From NCBI GenBank assembly GCA_003427395.1, contig BFEA01000086.1, forward strand, positions 162,701 to 202,141: a stretch of DNA of 39,441 bases, in the 5' to 3' direction. This document shows, in pieces, positions 1 to 11,181 of the stretch (position 1 is the first letter of the stretch; each line of letters opens with the position of its first letter). The position numbers were made by a program, and so were the translations under genes. The stretch comes from Chara braunii. Taxonomy: Eukaryota > Streptophyta > Charophyceae > Charales > Characeae. The notes under the pieces are model-generated. The model searched no databases and was not told where the DNA came from. It saw only the letters and a program-made list of their open reading frames with translations.

Positions 1-22
1 CCCCCCCCCCCCCCCCCCCCCG
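1..22. repeat. poly-C run at window edge
   Basis: The window opens with an unbroken run of about 22 cytosines. A homopolymer at the very end of a sequence is often an assembly or contig-end artefact, so no biological meaning is assigned. Confidence 0.6.
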
Positions 23-419
23 TTTTCCCTGGCCCCTCAGTCTATACGCTGCTGTCTTTGAAGTCCTGGCCAGGCAGTGATTGCAGCGGGTACCACTGGG
101 GGGAAATGAACGCCAAGTAAGGTAGCCAAGTAAGGGCCGACTCTTCAACATCATAGACAAACTCTACAACACAATATTATAATTATAGTACACAAGGGTG
201 ACCATGGTTCTCATGGTCGTCATACAAGTAACCAACTTAGGCTACTGAGCAACCTTCCTCCTTCGAGGGTGAACCATACAACTAGCAGGCGCCAAACTCA
301 GATATCGGCATGAAACAAGTAGATATGAGGTTCAGGGATGCTGGACCTGGTTCCCAGCAGGTGCCACACTCAGATATCTGCATAAAACAAGTAGATACGA
401 TGTTCAGGGATGATGCGCT
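23..419. other. gene-free stretch with a two-copy direct repeat
   Basis: I see no gene here. At 287-345 and 358-413 a segment of about 56 bases is repeated with a 71-base offset; both copies contain ACTCAGATATC, AAACAAGTAGATA and GTTCAGGGATG. The second copy ends directly at the left edge of the LTR-like repeat that begins at 420. Short reading frames across it look accidental. Confidence 0.5.
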
Positions 420-1286
420 AACCTCACGCCTCGCGCCGCGTCCCGTACGTCGGACGCCGATCAGAGTAGTTAGGGGCGCGGCCGAGGATTTTTGGCCGTG
501 GGGGTTGAGTCACCCGGACGAAACGGGGGAATCTTGCTTCAGGCCGAGGTGCTTAGACAGGGGTTTGAGCTGTCGCCGGGGGCGAGTATCGGGAGAACAG
601 TGCCCTACAGCACGATCATCATCAAAAGAAGAAAACGTGCTGCAACGTTCGCATTGCGCAGGGCAGGATTAAGGGAGGGGAAGAGAATCGCTCAATCAGC
701 ACGAACCCACTCCCTCCTATGTGGCACGCCCGGGTGGGATTGTAAAGATGGATGGTCTCAGTGCGCCGCAGTATGCTCGGCACGTTCACATTGCAGTATA
801 CGCCATCGTCATCTGCGAGTGGGAAGGGCGGAAAGCGTGCTGCAACGTTTTGCGACCAAGTCCGAGCTCGGGTCACGGCCCACACTCCCGTCCGTCGAGA
901 CGAGACCTGACTCCATGCAAGGACCAACGAACACCCCGGAGAAGGACGCGCCTAACTCTCTCTCTCTCTCTGTGGGCATCAACTCGAATGCGGTGTGAGG
1001 ATCCTTGGGTGGGCGCGGCGAGGTCGACCGCTTCGCTGGGGCCGCGAGCAACCGATCTCTTCGAAATTATCTCTCCCCTAGGTTCCCGACCTGCACACGA
1101 TGAGAGAGAGATACAACGGAAGGAGGTTGGCGCGTATCCCGCACACCCACGCGCGTTTTAGGGGCGGAGGAAAGGAGGAAGGAACGACACACTCATGCAC
1201 TTATGCAAGAAATCGACACTCAGGACTTTCTATCGTCAGGCGTGGGGCGCATACACACACGCCGACCTATAGGGCCTTCCTGAACA
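420..1286 (-). repeat. LTR-like repeat, left copy (proposed 3' LTR)
   Basis: This block matches 27010-28232 in the same orientation, roughly nine bases in ten by eye in the best-aligned stretches. Shared landmarks are TAGTTAGGGGCG, TTGCTTCAGGCCGAGGTGC, TGTGGCACGCCC, the CT-microsatellite near 957-972 and CACACACGCCGACCTATAGG at the right edge. Relative to the right copy it lacks about 330 bases (the equivalent of 27227-27555). Overlapping open frames here are not conserved as proteins between the two copies and are not called. As an LTR it would be the downstream copy of the minus-strand element. Confidence 0.6.
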
Positions 1287-2155
1287 AGGGGACATTCAAG
1301 CATCCATAGACTTCCATACCCGAGAATGCATACAACCGACTACCCACACATTGGGACCTTGCACACATCACGCGGGGACAAAGCAGGAATGGAGAAAAAA
1401 TATGTTCTTAGTATACAAAATTCTCACGGCTAGCCGCTCAGGGCCCAGCCCCCAATCCGTCAAACCACCGACAACCATAGCCACAAGGCCCTGCTGCTGC
1501 CGGCGTCTGATCTCCACCTGCCTTACCCCAAGTTTATCGCTTACTCTGCCACCCGCCGTCACTCCGCCCATCACGGGGCACGTCGAGCCCTTTCGGCGCT
1601 GCGGGTTTCGTGCATAGCTCGCACAACTTACAGTCGAGATCAAAGAGAGCGAGAGGAGGGGGTTGCAAGAATTTATAGCGCAGAAGGCACCAGGGAGGTT
1701 GCACGAAGCATGGGGTGTAGATGAGCAGGACAAAAGAAGGGCAGAGGTTCCAAAAGGATCGAAGGAGGCGAGCCGAATGATCTGCGTGATTGGGGTGGTC
1801 GTCCAAGTGGGGTGCGCTTCCCGCTACCACCACATTGCCCCGACCATCCCAATCAGACAACCAATCGTTCGCAGGGAAAAGAGAAGGAAGGGATCGGACT
1901 TCGCTTAGAGGGAAAATGAAGAGGAATGCAGGAAGGGAATGCGCAACAAGAAAGGAAGATGGCGCAGGATGCAGAGCGGGAGAACGAGTTTACATGGCAT
2001 GCAAAATTTCAAAAAACAGCCGCGCGCGCAAAATTCAAAATTCCTACTCCCGCTAATTCCCAACTGATTCTTGAATGTTTTGGCGCGGCCGCTAACCGGC
2101 CACGCGAGACACGAATTAAGTTTTCTACTCAGCCCGTCTTTTCATGAAAAACATA
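1287..2155. other. gene-free stretch inside the left LTR
   Basis: No protein family, RNA gene or repeat is recognised. If the surrounding element is real, this is its untranslated region between the last coding block and the 3' LTR. The expected polypurine tract beside the LTR is weak: only AGGAAGG on the minus strand near 1275. Confidence 0.35.
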
Positions 2156-2858
2156 GGATTCGTGAAAACCTAGCAAAACAAATTGTTAGGTTTGCATAAA
2201 ATCTATTCAAGATTATAATAGAACGTTTTTCAGGTCTCCTCCAAGAACACAATTCTACGTGAAGTGAAGCATCCACAAAAAAAAAACAGAAAATTACTTT
2301 TTCGGAACTACTGGAGGGGGCGAGGAAAAAAACGGTTTTTTTCATAAAAAATCACGACCTGGTGAAGCACCGTAGGTTCAAGAACTGAAATATCCTGATT
2401 TTTTGTTATCCAAAAAAATTGTATTTATAGTCCTATAAGATGTGTAGCACGATGAATTTATTCGGGGGGTTTTCGAACGCGCAAACATATTCTCCTGTTC
2501 GTAAATACGAACATGGTTTTCCATGCATGGACGAATACATTATTTTTTATTGTTTGTTTTAATTTTTTTCCCTATATTTTTATTTTAAACTCGTGTTTGG
2601 CTAAGAATTTCAAGGTGTCTCCGAGGCAAAAGTTGTTTGTATTCTTATTTTAAATGACCTATATTTTTTGATAAGGGTTTTATTGTTTGGTGCAGAGCTT
2701 GACTTTCACCTAACTGCGGAAACTGACTTATAGTCCTATAAATGAGTATTCACCAAAACACGTTTTTTTTTACATCTTTCAAGTTTGTCTTGTCATCCTT
2801 AAAAATTACCCTGTTTGAACTCTGTTTTTTTGCCAATTTATTGAGAATGACTTATAGT

Positions 2859-3645
2859 CAGGGTAACCGGCATTCGGGACGGGCCGAACGCCCGAACCCG
2901 AACGCCCGAACGTATGGGACCCCTTGGGGATGCGTTTGGCCGTTCAGGCCGAACGCGGACCCAAAAAAAAAAAAAAAAAAAAAAANAAAAAAAAAAAAAA
3001 AAAAAAGCCAAAGTTATCAAAAAAATCTGAAAAAAAAGAGATGTTACGGAGAAAAATAAATTAAACAAGATTCGCCTGAGCATTGGACCCGAATTCCTTA
3101 CCAAATTTGTAATAAAAATAAAATACGAAAAACAAATACTAATAATAAAAATAAATAAAAAGAAAAAGAGAATTAAATTTAGTGAGTGCACGAGCATGTT
3201 TTCGACACCGCCATCTTTGGTGATTTTTTATTTTTTTTTGGCATTGCTAAATGTCCTGAAAATTTACAGATGTGTACTTCACATAATACAAAGCCCACTG
3301 AAAAAGTTTCAAAAAATAATAAAATTGTTTAGAACCCGAACTAAAGTGAAAACAAAAAGTAAAAAGTGAAGAAATACGTGGGCGAGCACGTTTTGACACC
3401 GCCATCTTTGGAGATTTTTAAGTCTTATTTGGATTAGCCAAACGAATTGAAAATTTACAGGCATGTACCTCACGTCATAGAGAAGTGACAAAAAACACTC
3501 ATAAAAAAATAATTATTTTTAGATGCCGAAATAAATTTTGGCGGGGGCCGAACGCCGTCGGGTTCGGACCCCGTACGGGACCCCGAACGCCCATACGTAC
3601 GGAGGTCTGCCCGGGGACCTCCGTACGTACGGGCTGGTGACCCTG
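2859..3645. mobile_element. non-autonomous hAT-like element 1
   Basis: The 8-base sequence CTTATAGT occurs at 2851-2858 and again at 3646-3653, exactly flanking a segment whose ends are imperfect inverted repeats: CAGGGTAACCGGC on the left and CAGGGTCACCAGC on the right strand (11 of 13 match). An 8-bp target duplication with CAGGG-type termini is typical of the hAT superfamily. Both subterminal zones are GC-rich with repeated CCGAACG and CGTACG motifs, while the middle is AT-rich and holds a long poly-A run with one ambiguous base (2961-3006). At 787 bases it has no transposase, so it would need one supplied in trans. Confidence 0.8.
3188..3476. repeat. ~191-bp internal tandem duplication in hAT-like element 1
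   Basis: The segment containing GACACCGCCATCTTTGG and GAAAATTTACAG occurs at about 3188-3282 and again at 3381-3473, an offset of 191-192 bases, with scattered differences. It lies in the AT-rich interior of the hAT-like element. Confidence 0.65.
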
Positions 3646-3852
3646 CTTATAGTCATATAAAAGCATTTTGCAAGGAAGGGTTTTCTTGCACATTTTGAGG
3701 AACACTAGATTTTTCACCTGATTTTTTGCCTCCTTTATCGCAAAACAATTAAAAACGCTCTCTTTTTGTGTAAAAAACAACAGTTTGACTTTTATTTTTT
3801 TATTCTATAAGAAATGTTAGGTTTTCTCCGATTGTGAGGTTTTCACGAATCC

Positions 3853-4315
3853 CCTGTTGAAAGAAGAAAAAGAAAAAAAAAGAAAAAGAAGTGATGCCCC
3901 GTTCTTCCCTATTATCTTGAATCCGTACTTCGGGGTCCTATGTGGGATTTTCCCTTACGGGTACGGGAAGCTGCCGAGTACGGATCCTGGCGACGCTGGC
4001 GTATCACATCTGTGATGCGCTGGGGGTTCCATAAAATAGCAGTCTCCTGACTGCTGTATGGGCATCTTAATTACTCTAAAGCTCTGGGAGGCCGCTTCTT
4101 CGTCAGTTGATCCAGTTCATCACCTATTCTGCTTTGATGCATCCCGCATCGTTGTGGATCTGCCTTCCCATTGTACACCCAATCGGGTGGCCCCTTCATC
4201 GGCAACTGGCCCGATCAGGACATGACTTAACTTCAAATATATGCACTTGTTTTTTTTTTACTTTTTTTCTTTTTCTTTTTTAGTATACACAACGCATTTT
4301 TGTCGTGCGACCTTT
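3853..4315. other. gene-free stretch
   Basis: A-rich at 3862-3890 and T-rich at 4248-4290. The GC-balanced part between them (about 3890-4240) shows no protein similarity I recognise on either strand. The minus-strand reading frame to its right ends at 4316. Confidence 0.35.
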
Positions 4316-5717
4316 CTAATTAAGAACAGAAGAAGAAGACGACGACGACGAAGAAGAAGCTAATAGGAAATGGTCCATGTCAGGATTAAGAGGGGGAGGA
4401 ATAGGAGGAAGGACGGCTGCCAGCGCAGTCGGAGTTGTCGGCGCCTCCACTTCATTGAAGTGGTGATGGACGAACGAGGGGTAGAGAAAAGCCCCTGGTA
4501 CGTGTGACAGAACACGTGGCGCCAGATCCGCAGTGGCCCGTACGACCCGTCGTCGCACCGTGCGATTCTTCGGACCCGTCATCACTAGATGGGTCTCGGT
4601 ATACGGCCTTCGCTCCCTCTTGAGCACGGTGAGGATGAGGAAACGGTACATTACGTTCGGTCGTTGGCCGGCCTCGTAAATGAGCGTCCCTGCTAGCCTG
4701 GTCGCTATGCATCCTTCAAACGGTGGCCCCAGATATGGCTCTCATGCAGGATCAGGACACGGCCCCCCCTAGATCGCCTCGAGCTTGATTGTTGAAGGCT
4801 CCACCGTGAACTTGACATCCGTCGGGTGGACCGTCCGCCTCGTAGGAACTACTAAGGTCAATGACCGGGGCACTCCGAGGTGACTGGCGAAAGCGGAAAG
4901 GTCCTCCCACTCCTCCACCTGCCGGTGCTGACGGGCCGATTCCATCAAGATTGAGATCGGGAAGGAGTGGTGGCGGTGAGGCCGGCTCCTGATCACGCTT
5001 GCGTATTCTGAATCTGTCGGTCCAGACTCTCTCTCCCAGTGGAGGTCCCTCGATCGAGATCGCCTTGCTCTCGGGAACAGGATCAGGCTTCTGTGCTAAC
5101 CCAAGCTGGACCACTTCTTCCTTGGGTCCCACTCGGCTTCCTTGCGCCTCCGGCGATGTCCGACGATGTCTCTCCTTGGGTGTCTTCCTGGGGGTCTTCA
5201 AGGCTACCAACTTGGGATAGGATGAGGGAGGCCGCAGTGGCTTCCCGTCAGTGATGTTCACCACCTTTTCCCCCCTCCGCGCGATATAGTTCGGTATGAC
5301 CACCGCATGGTATGATCGCCACGGAGCTGATGTTGTCAGCAATCGGAGTTGGAGGTCTTTTTCCTCACTGACGATCACCTATACAATGGATAGTAGCTTT
5401 ATATGGATGAGCTCCAATAGTTCCGGCCTTCTCGTCCCGATCTCCCTGAATGGATACAATGTCACTGTGCCCTCCTTCTTCTCTGGCTTGGGTGGCGAGA
5501 TGACGTAGTACACGCGCGGGTTCTCAGCGATATTGTGATTATCGTACGCCACATAAAACTGGAATATGCCCAGTACCACTGATCGATACAGCGCTGAATG
5601 CAACTCCCACTCGTCTTCGTCAGCGCACGACAACGACTCCATATCAATCAGCTGATTCAGCTCCACCACGTACTCGGAAACTGTGTATCTTTTTAATGGA
5701 GAACGGGCAGAATTCAA
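4316..5717 (-). pseudogene. unrecognised protein, 3' part of post-integrase coding region
   Basis: Read on the minus strand from 5717, a protein-like frame runs to 5379 (112 residues), hits one TAG, and continues in the same frame to about 4950. It then shifts by one frame and continues, through stops near 4790 and 4740, to a natural end at 4316 after a serine-only run. The first part is rich in hydrophobic and acidic residues, the middle is basic and proline-rich (KTPRKTPKERHRR), and the last part includes EPYLGPPFEGC and MYRFLILTVLKRERR. Frame-consistent composition on either side of each break suggests a once-intact frame of more than 450 codons. I do not recognise the family. If the surrounding Ty3 element is one unit, this lies downstream of integrase, where some LTR elements carry an extra ORF. 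A captured or unrelated host gene is the alternative. Confidence 0.45.
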
Positions 5718-5719
5718 CG

Positions 5720-5850
5720 CCGGAATCCCCGTTTAACGGGCCTTGGGACCCCCGTTAAATCGCGTTTAACGCGAAAACGGGGGCGTCGCGTCGAATTTCG
5801 AAAAACGGAATTCGCGCGTTGGGCTTCGGACACGTGGCCCTACACGCCCA
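5720..5850. repeat. TTTAACG-motif end, left edge of nested block
   Basis: Dense CGTTTAACG, CCCGTTAAAT and GTTTAACGCG motifs sit immediately beside the end of the protein-like frame at 5717. A similar set occurs inverted at 12287-12346, next to where a minus-strand coding region stops. I read the pair as possible terminal regions of an inserted element of about 6.6 kb. No perfect target duplication was found; the flanks share only a CAAC core. Confidence 0.4.
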
Positions 5851-6829
5851 AACACAAAAAAACAGGAAAAAAAAAATAAAAAATTGACCCCTATTAACAG
5901 GGCGGGGTGACCAAACATGCCCCTCCCTTTCAAAAATTAAACTACAAGAGGGAAAAAGATGGGGCCACCCCGTACCCCAACACTCTGAGCACATGTGTGT
6001 GCATGTTGGTGCATGTCCTTTTTTTTTTTTTTTTACCAAATGCTCCAATCTGTTCGTCCAGTCTCATTTCCGAAGGGCCCCTGCATATTAGCAAGGACCC
6101 CTCGTGGAGCAGAGATGGACATTGGACTTGTAATCTGTCTGTGTGGGCCTAGAATATATAGTCTGGATTCGAATTCAGGTCTGTGCATCACACTGATCAT
6201 AGTTATGGGTCACTAATTGTTTGCTTTCTTGTCTTTCTATTGTTTCTCGTTTTTCTTTTGTTTTCTATTTTTCTTTTTGTTTTTTCATTTTTCTTTTGTT
6301 TTCTCGTTTTTCTTTTCTTAGGAATACGTGCAGTGGCCCTAAGGGCCTCTACTCACCACATGCACAGAAGACAAAACACATTGCGGTGTATTATTCCACG
6401 TGTAGCAGAAATTTTATTTATTTTTTTCGTTGTCGCGCTTTGTTTTTTTTATACAAAGCGGGAAAGGGGCCCGTTGTCCCTCACATGTGTGTAGGCGGCT
6501 CCTGATTGTGAGCGAGGCATCACCGGTCAAACCCATATCGGGAGTCACAAAGTTTCAAGAAAAGAGAAAAGCAAGAAGGCAACTATCTATTCGTGACTCA
6601 AACCAAGGATGAAAGAAGAAGCATAGTACTACAAACACTGTAGACACTTATAAGGGCTAGACGAATCTACATCCAACAGGTAACCAAAACAGATAACCGA
6701 ACCGAACTCTATACATTCTTCAAGCAGCGAAAAAAGGGGTTCTAGAAAACCTTGTGACGAACCAAAGCATAACTTGAAACTAAACTATAATGGGTAGGAC
6801 TGGACCCTATCCAGAGAATATCTAAAACT
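5851..6829. other. gene-free stretch left of the LINE
   Basis: Includes homopolymer T at 6020-6034, a T-rich simple region at 6225-6320 (TTTTCTTTTGTTTTC-like) and a short A/T-rich patch at 6412-6450. The right part (about 6450-6829) is probably the 3' untranslated part of the minus-strand LINE. No conserved protein is seen; the hydrophobic frames at 6183-6505 are products of the T-rich repeat. Confidence 0.4.
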
Positions 6830-6889
6830 TATGAAAGCGAAAAGGGCCTTGAGCAAAAGAGGCATTCAGCAGCAAGTGCTGCTCATTTG

Positions 6890-8650
6890 TCAGATAAGAA
6901 AAAAAAAAGGAAAACTCAATCTGTGGATGGGCTCCCTGAGGCGATTGCACATGATGCAGGTCAGGGAACCCATCCCAATGTTGAATGAAGGTTCCCAATA
7001 CCTTCGATGTGTATCCATTTTTTTTTTTACTTTGAAAGACCACTCAGTCGAGATGGTCTGTTTTATTCCGAATTTAACCTCAGCTCTTACCATTGCGGAA
7101 GTCGTTCTTTCTCCCCCGTAGACCGCTGAGTTCCTGAGCGTCTAGAGTGTCCATAGTACAGACCCTCGAAGGGTCTCTTCAGAAAAGACCAGCGACCCTT
7201 TGACTTGGTGTCGTTGTGTGGCTGCCCCCAAGAGGAGAAAATTATTTGTCCATCTTTCCGCCGGGTCGGGTATCGGGACTGATCCTCATCTCCACCATTC
7301 CCAAAAAGGCCTTGAGAGGTCGCAGTGCAGTAACATGTGTTGGAGGTCTTCAATCCTCGTTCCAGGGCATAGACTGCAGAAAGGTGTGACTTTGGCCGTG
7401 CGCCGAGCGCACCATGAAGCTGTAGGTACTGCAAGGTGAGCCACGAGCCACAATTGGCTCGCGTGTTTAACCACTGGGAGATTCACCAGCAGTCTCCAGT
7501 ACGTTGAAAGACCCTGAGCAAGTCTTGGAAGCATGTCTTGTATCCATCCGGTAGCCATCCATCTTTTTGCCACAATCCAGTTGATGTCAATATGTGGTCT
7601 CATCAGGTTGTATCCCAGCTTTGTGGTATATTGGCAGAGGAAAACATGTTGCTATTTTCGAGGGTCTATTATCCAGCCCCAGTCCCTCGGGTCCACTGAC
7701 AGGGTGTATGACGGCTGTGCTAAGCAGAAGGGGCGATTGCCCTTGGGAGTCTCCGTTTGTTGAGGTGGGGGTAGAGGAGTTTCCGACAGTTGCATCTCCA
7801 AACCCAGTGAACGGAGGGGAGGAAGAAGTAGCCCAACAAACCATTTCGCCAGTTTCCTGTCTTTGCCATAGATGTTGTGGATCATGTTCTCTTGTACCAA
7901 CCCCAGAGCGCAAAGGTAGGCCGGACCTCAGGCATTGTTACCAATGATGTGGAATCGCTTGCTGCAGCGAAAGCAGGTGCTGGGTCTGATGCCATATGCC
8001 AATCAACACTGGTGCCAGATCATGGACCGGTTTCCAATCCCGTTGATGTGTCTCCCGGATATCCATTATGGTCCCCACTCCCCTTGCCATCCAAGAGGCT
8101 CCGAAAGCCGCAGGACTGAAAGAGGAGAATGGAATACCTTCCGGTGTGAGGATTGCCGAATTGTTGAATAACTGTAGAGTGAGGATTCTATTAGGCTCCA
8201 TTGGTGGGGGTAACAGAGAGGGAACACAACGGCGGCAGGCACGGGTGATACCTCCCCATATGCCTTGTGGTATGCGTCTGTGTAGATAGGCGGTGTTGAG
8301 AGCTGCTAGCCAGATATATCGGAGGGAACGCAAACCCCAAGCTTCAAGAAAGTTCACTTCTGCCATCTGTCTCCAAGGGGCAAACGGACTATTGAAAAAA
8401 ACCACGGAACCCATCTTGACAACAGCGCATCTATCTGAGTAGGCGGGTCCAAAATGGCCAGGCCGCCTTCCCTTTTGGGTTGAATTACGACTTCCCAAGC
8501 CAACTTAGGGAGGTAAGGAGCCGACAACATTTCTTCTTTCCACAGGTAATGTGTGGCCAGATGTTTAATAAGTTGTTGCGCCGATGCATCCAATTGAAAG
8601 ATTGCTCTTTGGTACCATATTGTTGAAAAAACCGCATTATTGAGCACCAA
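6890..8650 (-). pseudogene. LINE ORF2 C-terminal region with zf-RVT motif
   Basis: Continuation of the LINE protein after the RT core, spread over several frames. The piece at 8650-8354 contains the basic, tryptophan-rich stretch WEVVIQPKREGGLAILDP, typical of the region after the RT of plant LINEs. Shifted pieces follow at 8498-7938 and 7900-7652. At 7603-7286 the segment holds CSLC, then H, then C in a C-x2-C-x9-H-x4-C spacing (residues 76, 79, 89 and 94), matching the zf-RVT zinc motif found at the C-terminus of such proteins. After one stop at 7286 the same frame continues to 6890 with LWTL and RNSAVYGG-like sequence, the usual last segment. Frame changes occur near 8390, 7930 and 7650. 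Confidence 0.75.
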
Positions 8651-8795
8651 GGATCACCCATACAGGCTGACCCCTTTATGGGTGGTCCAAGGAGCCAGGG
8701 CTGATCTGACCACAGCTACAGACGAGGAGACCTCTGTCATCAACTGGGGGGTGAAGGAGATGGCAGTCTTTTGTGTTGAACCGGAGTAACCACCC

Positions 8796-9851
8796 TTATT
8801 CCCCAATGATCAGGGGGGTCCACTCCTGGCGGAATAAGCAAGGAAGATTTTTCCATTTAACCCTTGCCTGAGACACGTAACATAACAGTGTTATCGTGTC
8901 TCTAAGCACATAGAATGCATGGTCTAATATTGGTGTAAAGGCCACCGAATCGTCTGCAAAAGCCTCAGTTTTTAGACGGTCTCCGGACGGCAAAAGCAGA
9001 TCCGAGATTTCTGGATTTGCACGGATCATAGAGTGCATGACTTCCACATACAGGAGATAGAGGTACGGGGCCACCGGGCACCCTTGCCTTACCGATCTGT
9101 TCAATGCGATAGGGGTCGAAAGCTTACCATTTATTGACAGTTTTGACTCTGCCCCGCTGTGTAACGCGTGGACCACATTTCTAAATCTTGGTCCAAAGCC
9201 ATATGTAATCAGGGCGGCCTTAAGAAACTCCCAGCCAACCTTATCATAGGCCTGCTCTAGGTCTATAAGCAGCACCGCAAATCGGTCGTTTCCCTGGCCC
9301 ACTATCTCTAGTATTTGTTCCACCGTCATGACATTGAAAAGTATTTGACGGTCTTTGAGGAAGGCAATCTGGGTAGAGTGGATCAAGGCCGGCAAAACAG
9401 TTTGTTTTCTAAGCGCAAGAATTTTGTAAACCAGTTTATACAACACAAGCATAAGAGTGATCGGGCGCCAATTACGTATGTCAGCCCGATCCCCTTTTTT
9501 ATAAATAAATGTTATTATTCCTGTAAGCATCTCGATTGGAGGTGAAGCCCCCCAATAAATAGCTTGCACAGAGGTTGTTAAGGCAGGTAGCAAGCGCAAC
9601 AAATTTTGTCTGAAGAAAAGGAGCGGAAGCCCATCTTGACCCGGTACTTTGTGCAGCGGCAGCGAGGAAAGAGCCATTCTGATCTCCTCCATTGTGGGTG
9701 GCTCTTCCAGTCGCTGCACATCTCTCTGAGTCAAAGATGTTCCCACCGTTGACCAGACGAAGTTATAAAACTCCATCAACAGTTGCTGCTCGGTGTGTTG
9801 TGCCTGAGACGCCAACAACTGTTCATAAAACAGTGCAACATTTTGAACAAT
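8796..9851 (-). pseudogene. LINE reverse transcriptase domain
   Basis: A 340-residue open frame (9818-8796) carries the non-LTR RT core. It has IYKKGDRADIRNWRPITL at residues 105-122, the first catalytic aspartate D186 in LIDLEQAYDKV, RQGCP at 244-248, and the active-site FADD at 287-290 followed by SVAF. These are the family's signature blocks in the expected order and spacing, so catalytic residues are intact here. The frame is continuous upstream with the endonuclease C-terminal part; only one TAA at 9852 separates them, so the called start at 9818 is not a real initiation site. Downstream the coding sequence changes frame after 8796. The enzyme copies LINE RNA into the genome at an endonuclease nick. 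Confidence 0.85.
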
Positions 9852-11100
9852 TTATGTTGTTGTAATTGCTGGTTGACGAGTCTCATCCCAGGGATGTTTT
9901 ATTATAAGCATCGGTGAAGGTGCCGTTTTAAGACAATGTCCCCTAAAAAAAACAACGTTCATCTTGTCTCCTTTAGCCAACCAGGAGACCTTGTTACGAT
10001 ATGCAGCCTTCCTCAACGCCGACAGCCCCACCAAGACTGTGCGCTGACGGAGTTCGTCCATTGCACGCATAAGATCCAACTCATTGACCGGTTGTTGTGA
10101 GGCCCTGACAATTATATCAGCCATTTCGTGGTTCAGTGCCACGATCTGAGAACTCCGTGTAGCAGTCAGTAGTTTTTGGATCAGCTTCGCTCGACGCAGT
10201 ACCGTTCTAAGTCCACCTATCAGCCATTCCACCGAACCTTGAAAGAGGTATCGCGCCGAGGCCCATTTTGTCCAGAATTCCATCAAAAAGTCAACGAAGT
10301 CCGGTGATAGGATGACCCATTCTGGCAGAGAGAGGCGATCATGTGCTATTCTTATTGCCGGAGTCTGATATATCTCCACAAGCAACGGCAAATGGTCTGA
10401 GCCAACTTGAGGTAGAACCGCAGAACTACGCATCTGTTTAAACGTGTGAGTAGGGTATCTGACATGAAAAACATGTCTATTCTACTTCTCGGTAGATATT
10501 GTTGCTGAGTCCCTCCTGCGAACCAAGTGTAGGATCGATCACAGGGGTGCAGTGTACGATAGGCGTCAGTGAATTCGTTCATTTGCAAGAATTCAACCAG
10601 GCGGATCGCATTTGCAGGGAGGGGCGCTGGGGGGATGGAGTCGAGGCCCGGGGGGATTGTTGTGTTCCAGTCGCCCCCCAACACCAGATGTTGAAAGTCC
10701 GGCAGCAACCAGGGGAGAGAGCGGAACAGGTCAATCCTACGGGGGCAATGGGCGGGATCATATACATTAAAAACAACCCACTGCTCTTGTCCTACCTCAA
10801 ACCTGATCCAGACCCAATGCCCGTTATAGTCCCAGTTGTAGTCTGTAACTCAAAAGGGGAATGTTCTGGCCAGCAGGATGGTCACCCTCCCCTGGTGCCC
10901 TGGGAGGGGGCCGAAAACTGTTGGCCAGACCACCACCCCATTTGTTCAGCTATGGCACGATTGTCCAACTTCGTTTCTTGCAGTAGAAGGATCTGAATCC
11001 CTGTGTTCCTGACCAGAGTCTTAATGTAGGATCTTTTTATTGCCACTCGCCTAGACCCAAGTCCCCGAACATTCCAAATTGCTATTCTTATTTTATCCAT
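9852..11100 (-). pseudogene. LINE endonuclease (APE-type) domain
   Basis: Three frame-shifted pieces form an exonuclease-endonuclease-phosphatase fold. At 11100-10882 are IWNVRGLGS (residues 8-16) and the metal-binding glutamate in LLQETKL. At about 10850-10352 are a YNWDYNGHWVWIRF-like segment, the GGDWN motif and SRIDMFF. At 10433-9852 is the catalytic GSDHLPL (residues 11-17), followed by a helical linker towards the RT. Endonuclease landmarks N, E, D-x-N, and S-D-H are all present. Breaks are a stop near 10850 and frame changes near 10880 and 10440. The first methionine at 11100 is a plausible start, directly downstream of a tandem repeat tract. Confidence 0.8.
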
Positions 11101-11181
11101 ATTCTTCTAAGCCCAGGGTGTTGTAGAGGCCAAGGACCAGACTCGCGGTAATTGCTGGTATAGCAACAACCAACGTGACAA

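Larger units (their letters stand above)
2156..3852. mobile_element. AT-rich block with 16-bp inverted ends
   Basis: GGATTCGTGAAAACCT at 2156-2171 recurs as its exact reverse complement at 3837-3852. The interior is strongly AT-rich, unlike its surroundings, and contains repeated TTATAGTCCTATAA-like motifs near 2427 and 2729. The same motif is the target of the hAT-like insertion at 2859. No transposase and no clear target duplication are visible. It may be a non-autonomous DNA transposon or simply an old inverted repeat. Confidence 0.4.

Noticed and set aside
492-1161. Overlapping frames inside the left LTR-like repeat as a gene
   Set aside because: The frames are not preserved in the right copy at 27010-28232, so they look accidental.
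4999-5508. Plus-strand frames opposite the 4316-5717 coding region
   Set aside because: The minus strand has longer, more consistent protein-like frames, so these are shadows.
6160-6190. GGATTCGAATTCAGG resembling a tRNA/SINE B box
   Set aside because: No A box or tRNA fold at the right distance.
6183-6505. Hydrophobic frames suggesting a membrane protein
   Set aside because: Generated by a T-rich simple repeat; two frames give the same kind of protein.
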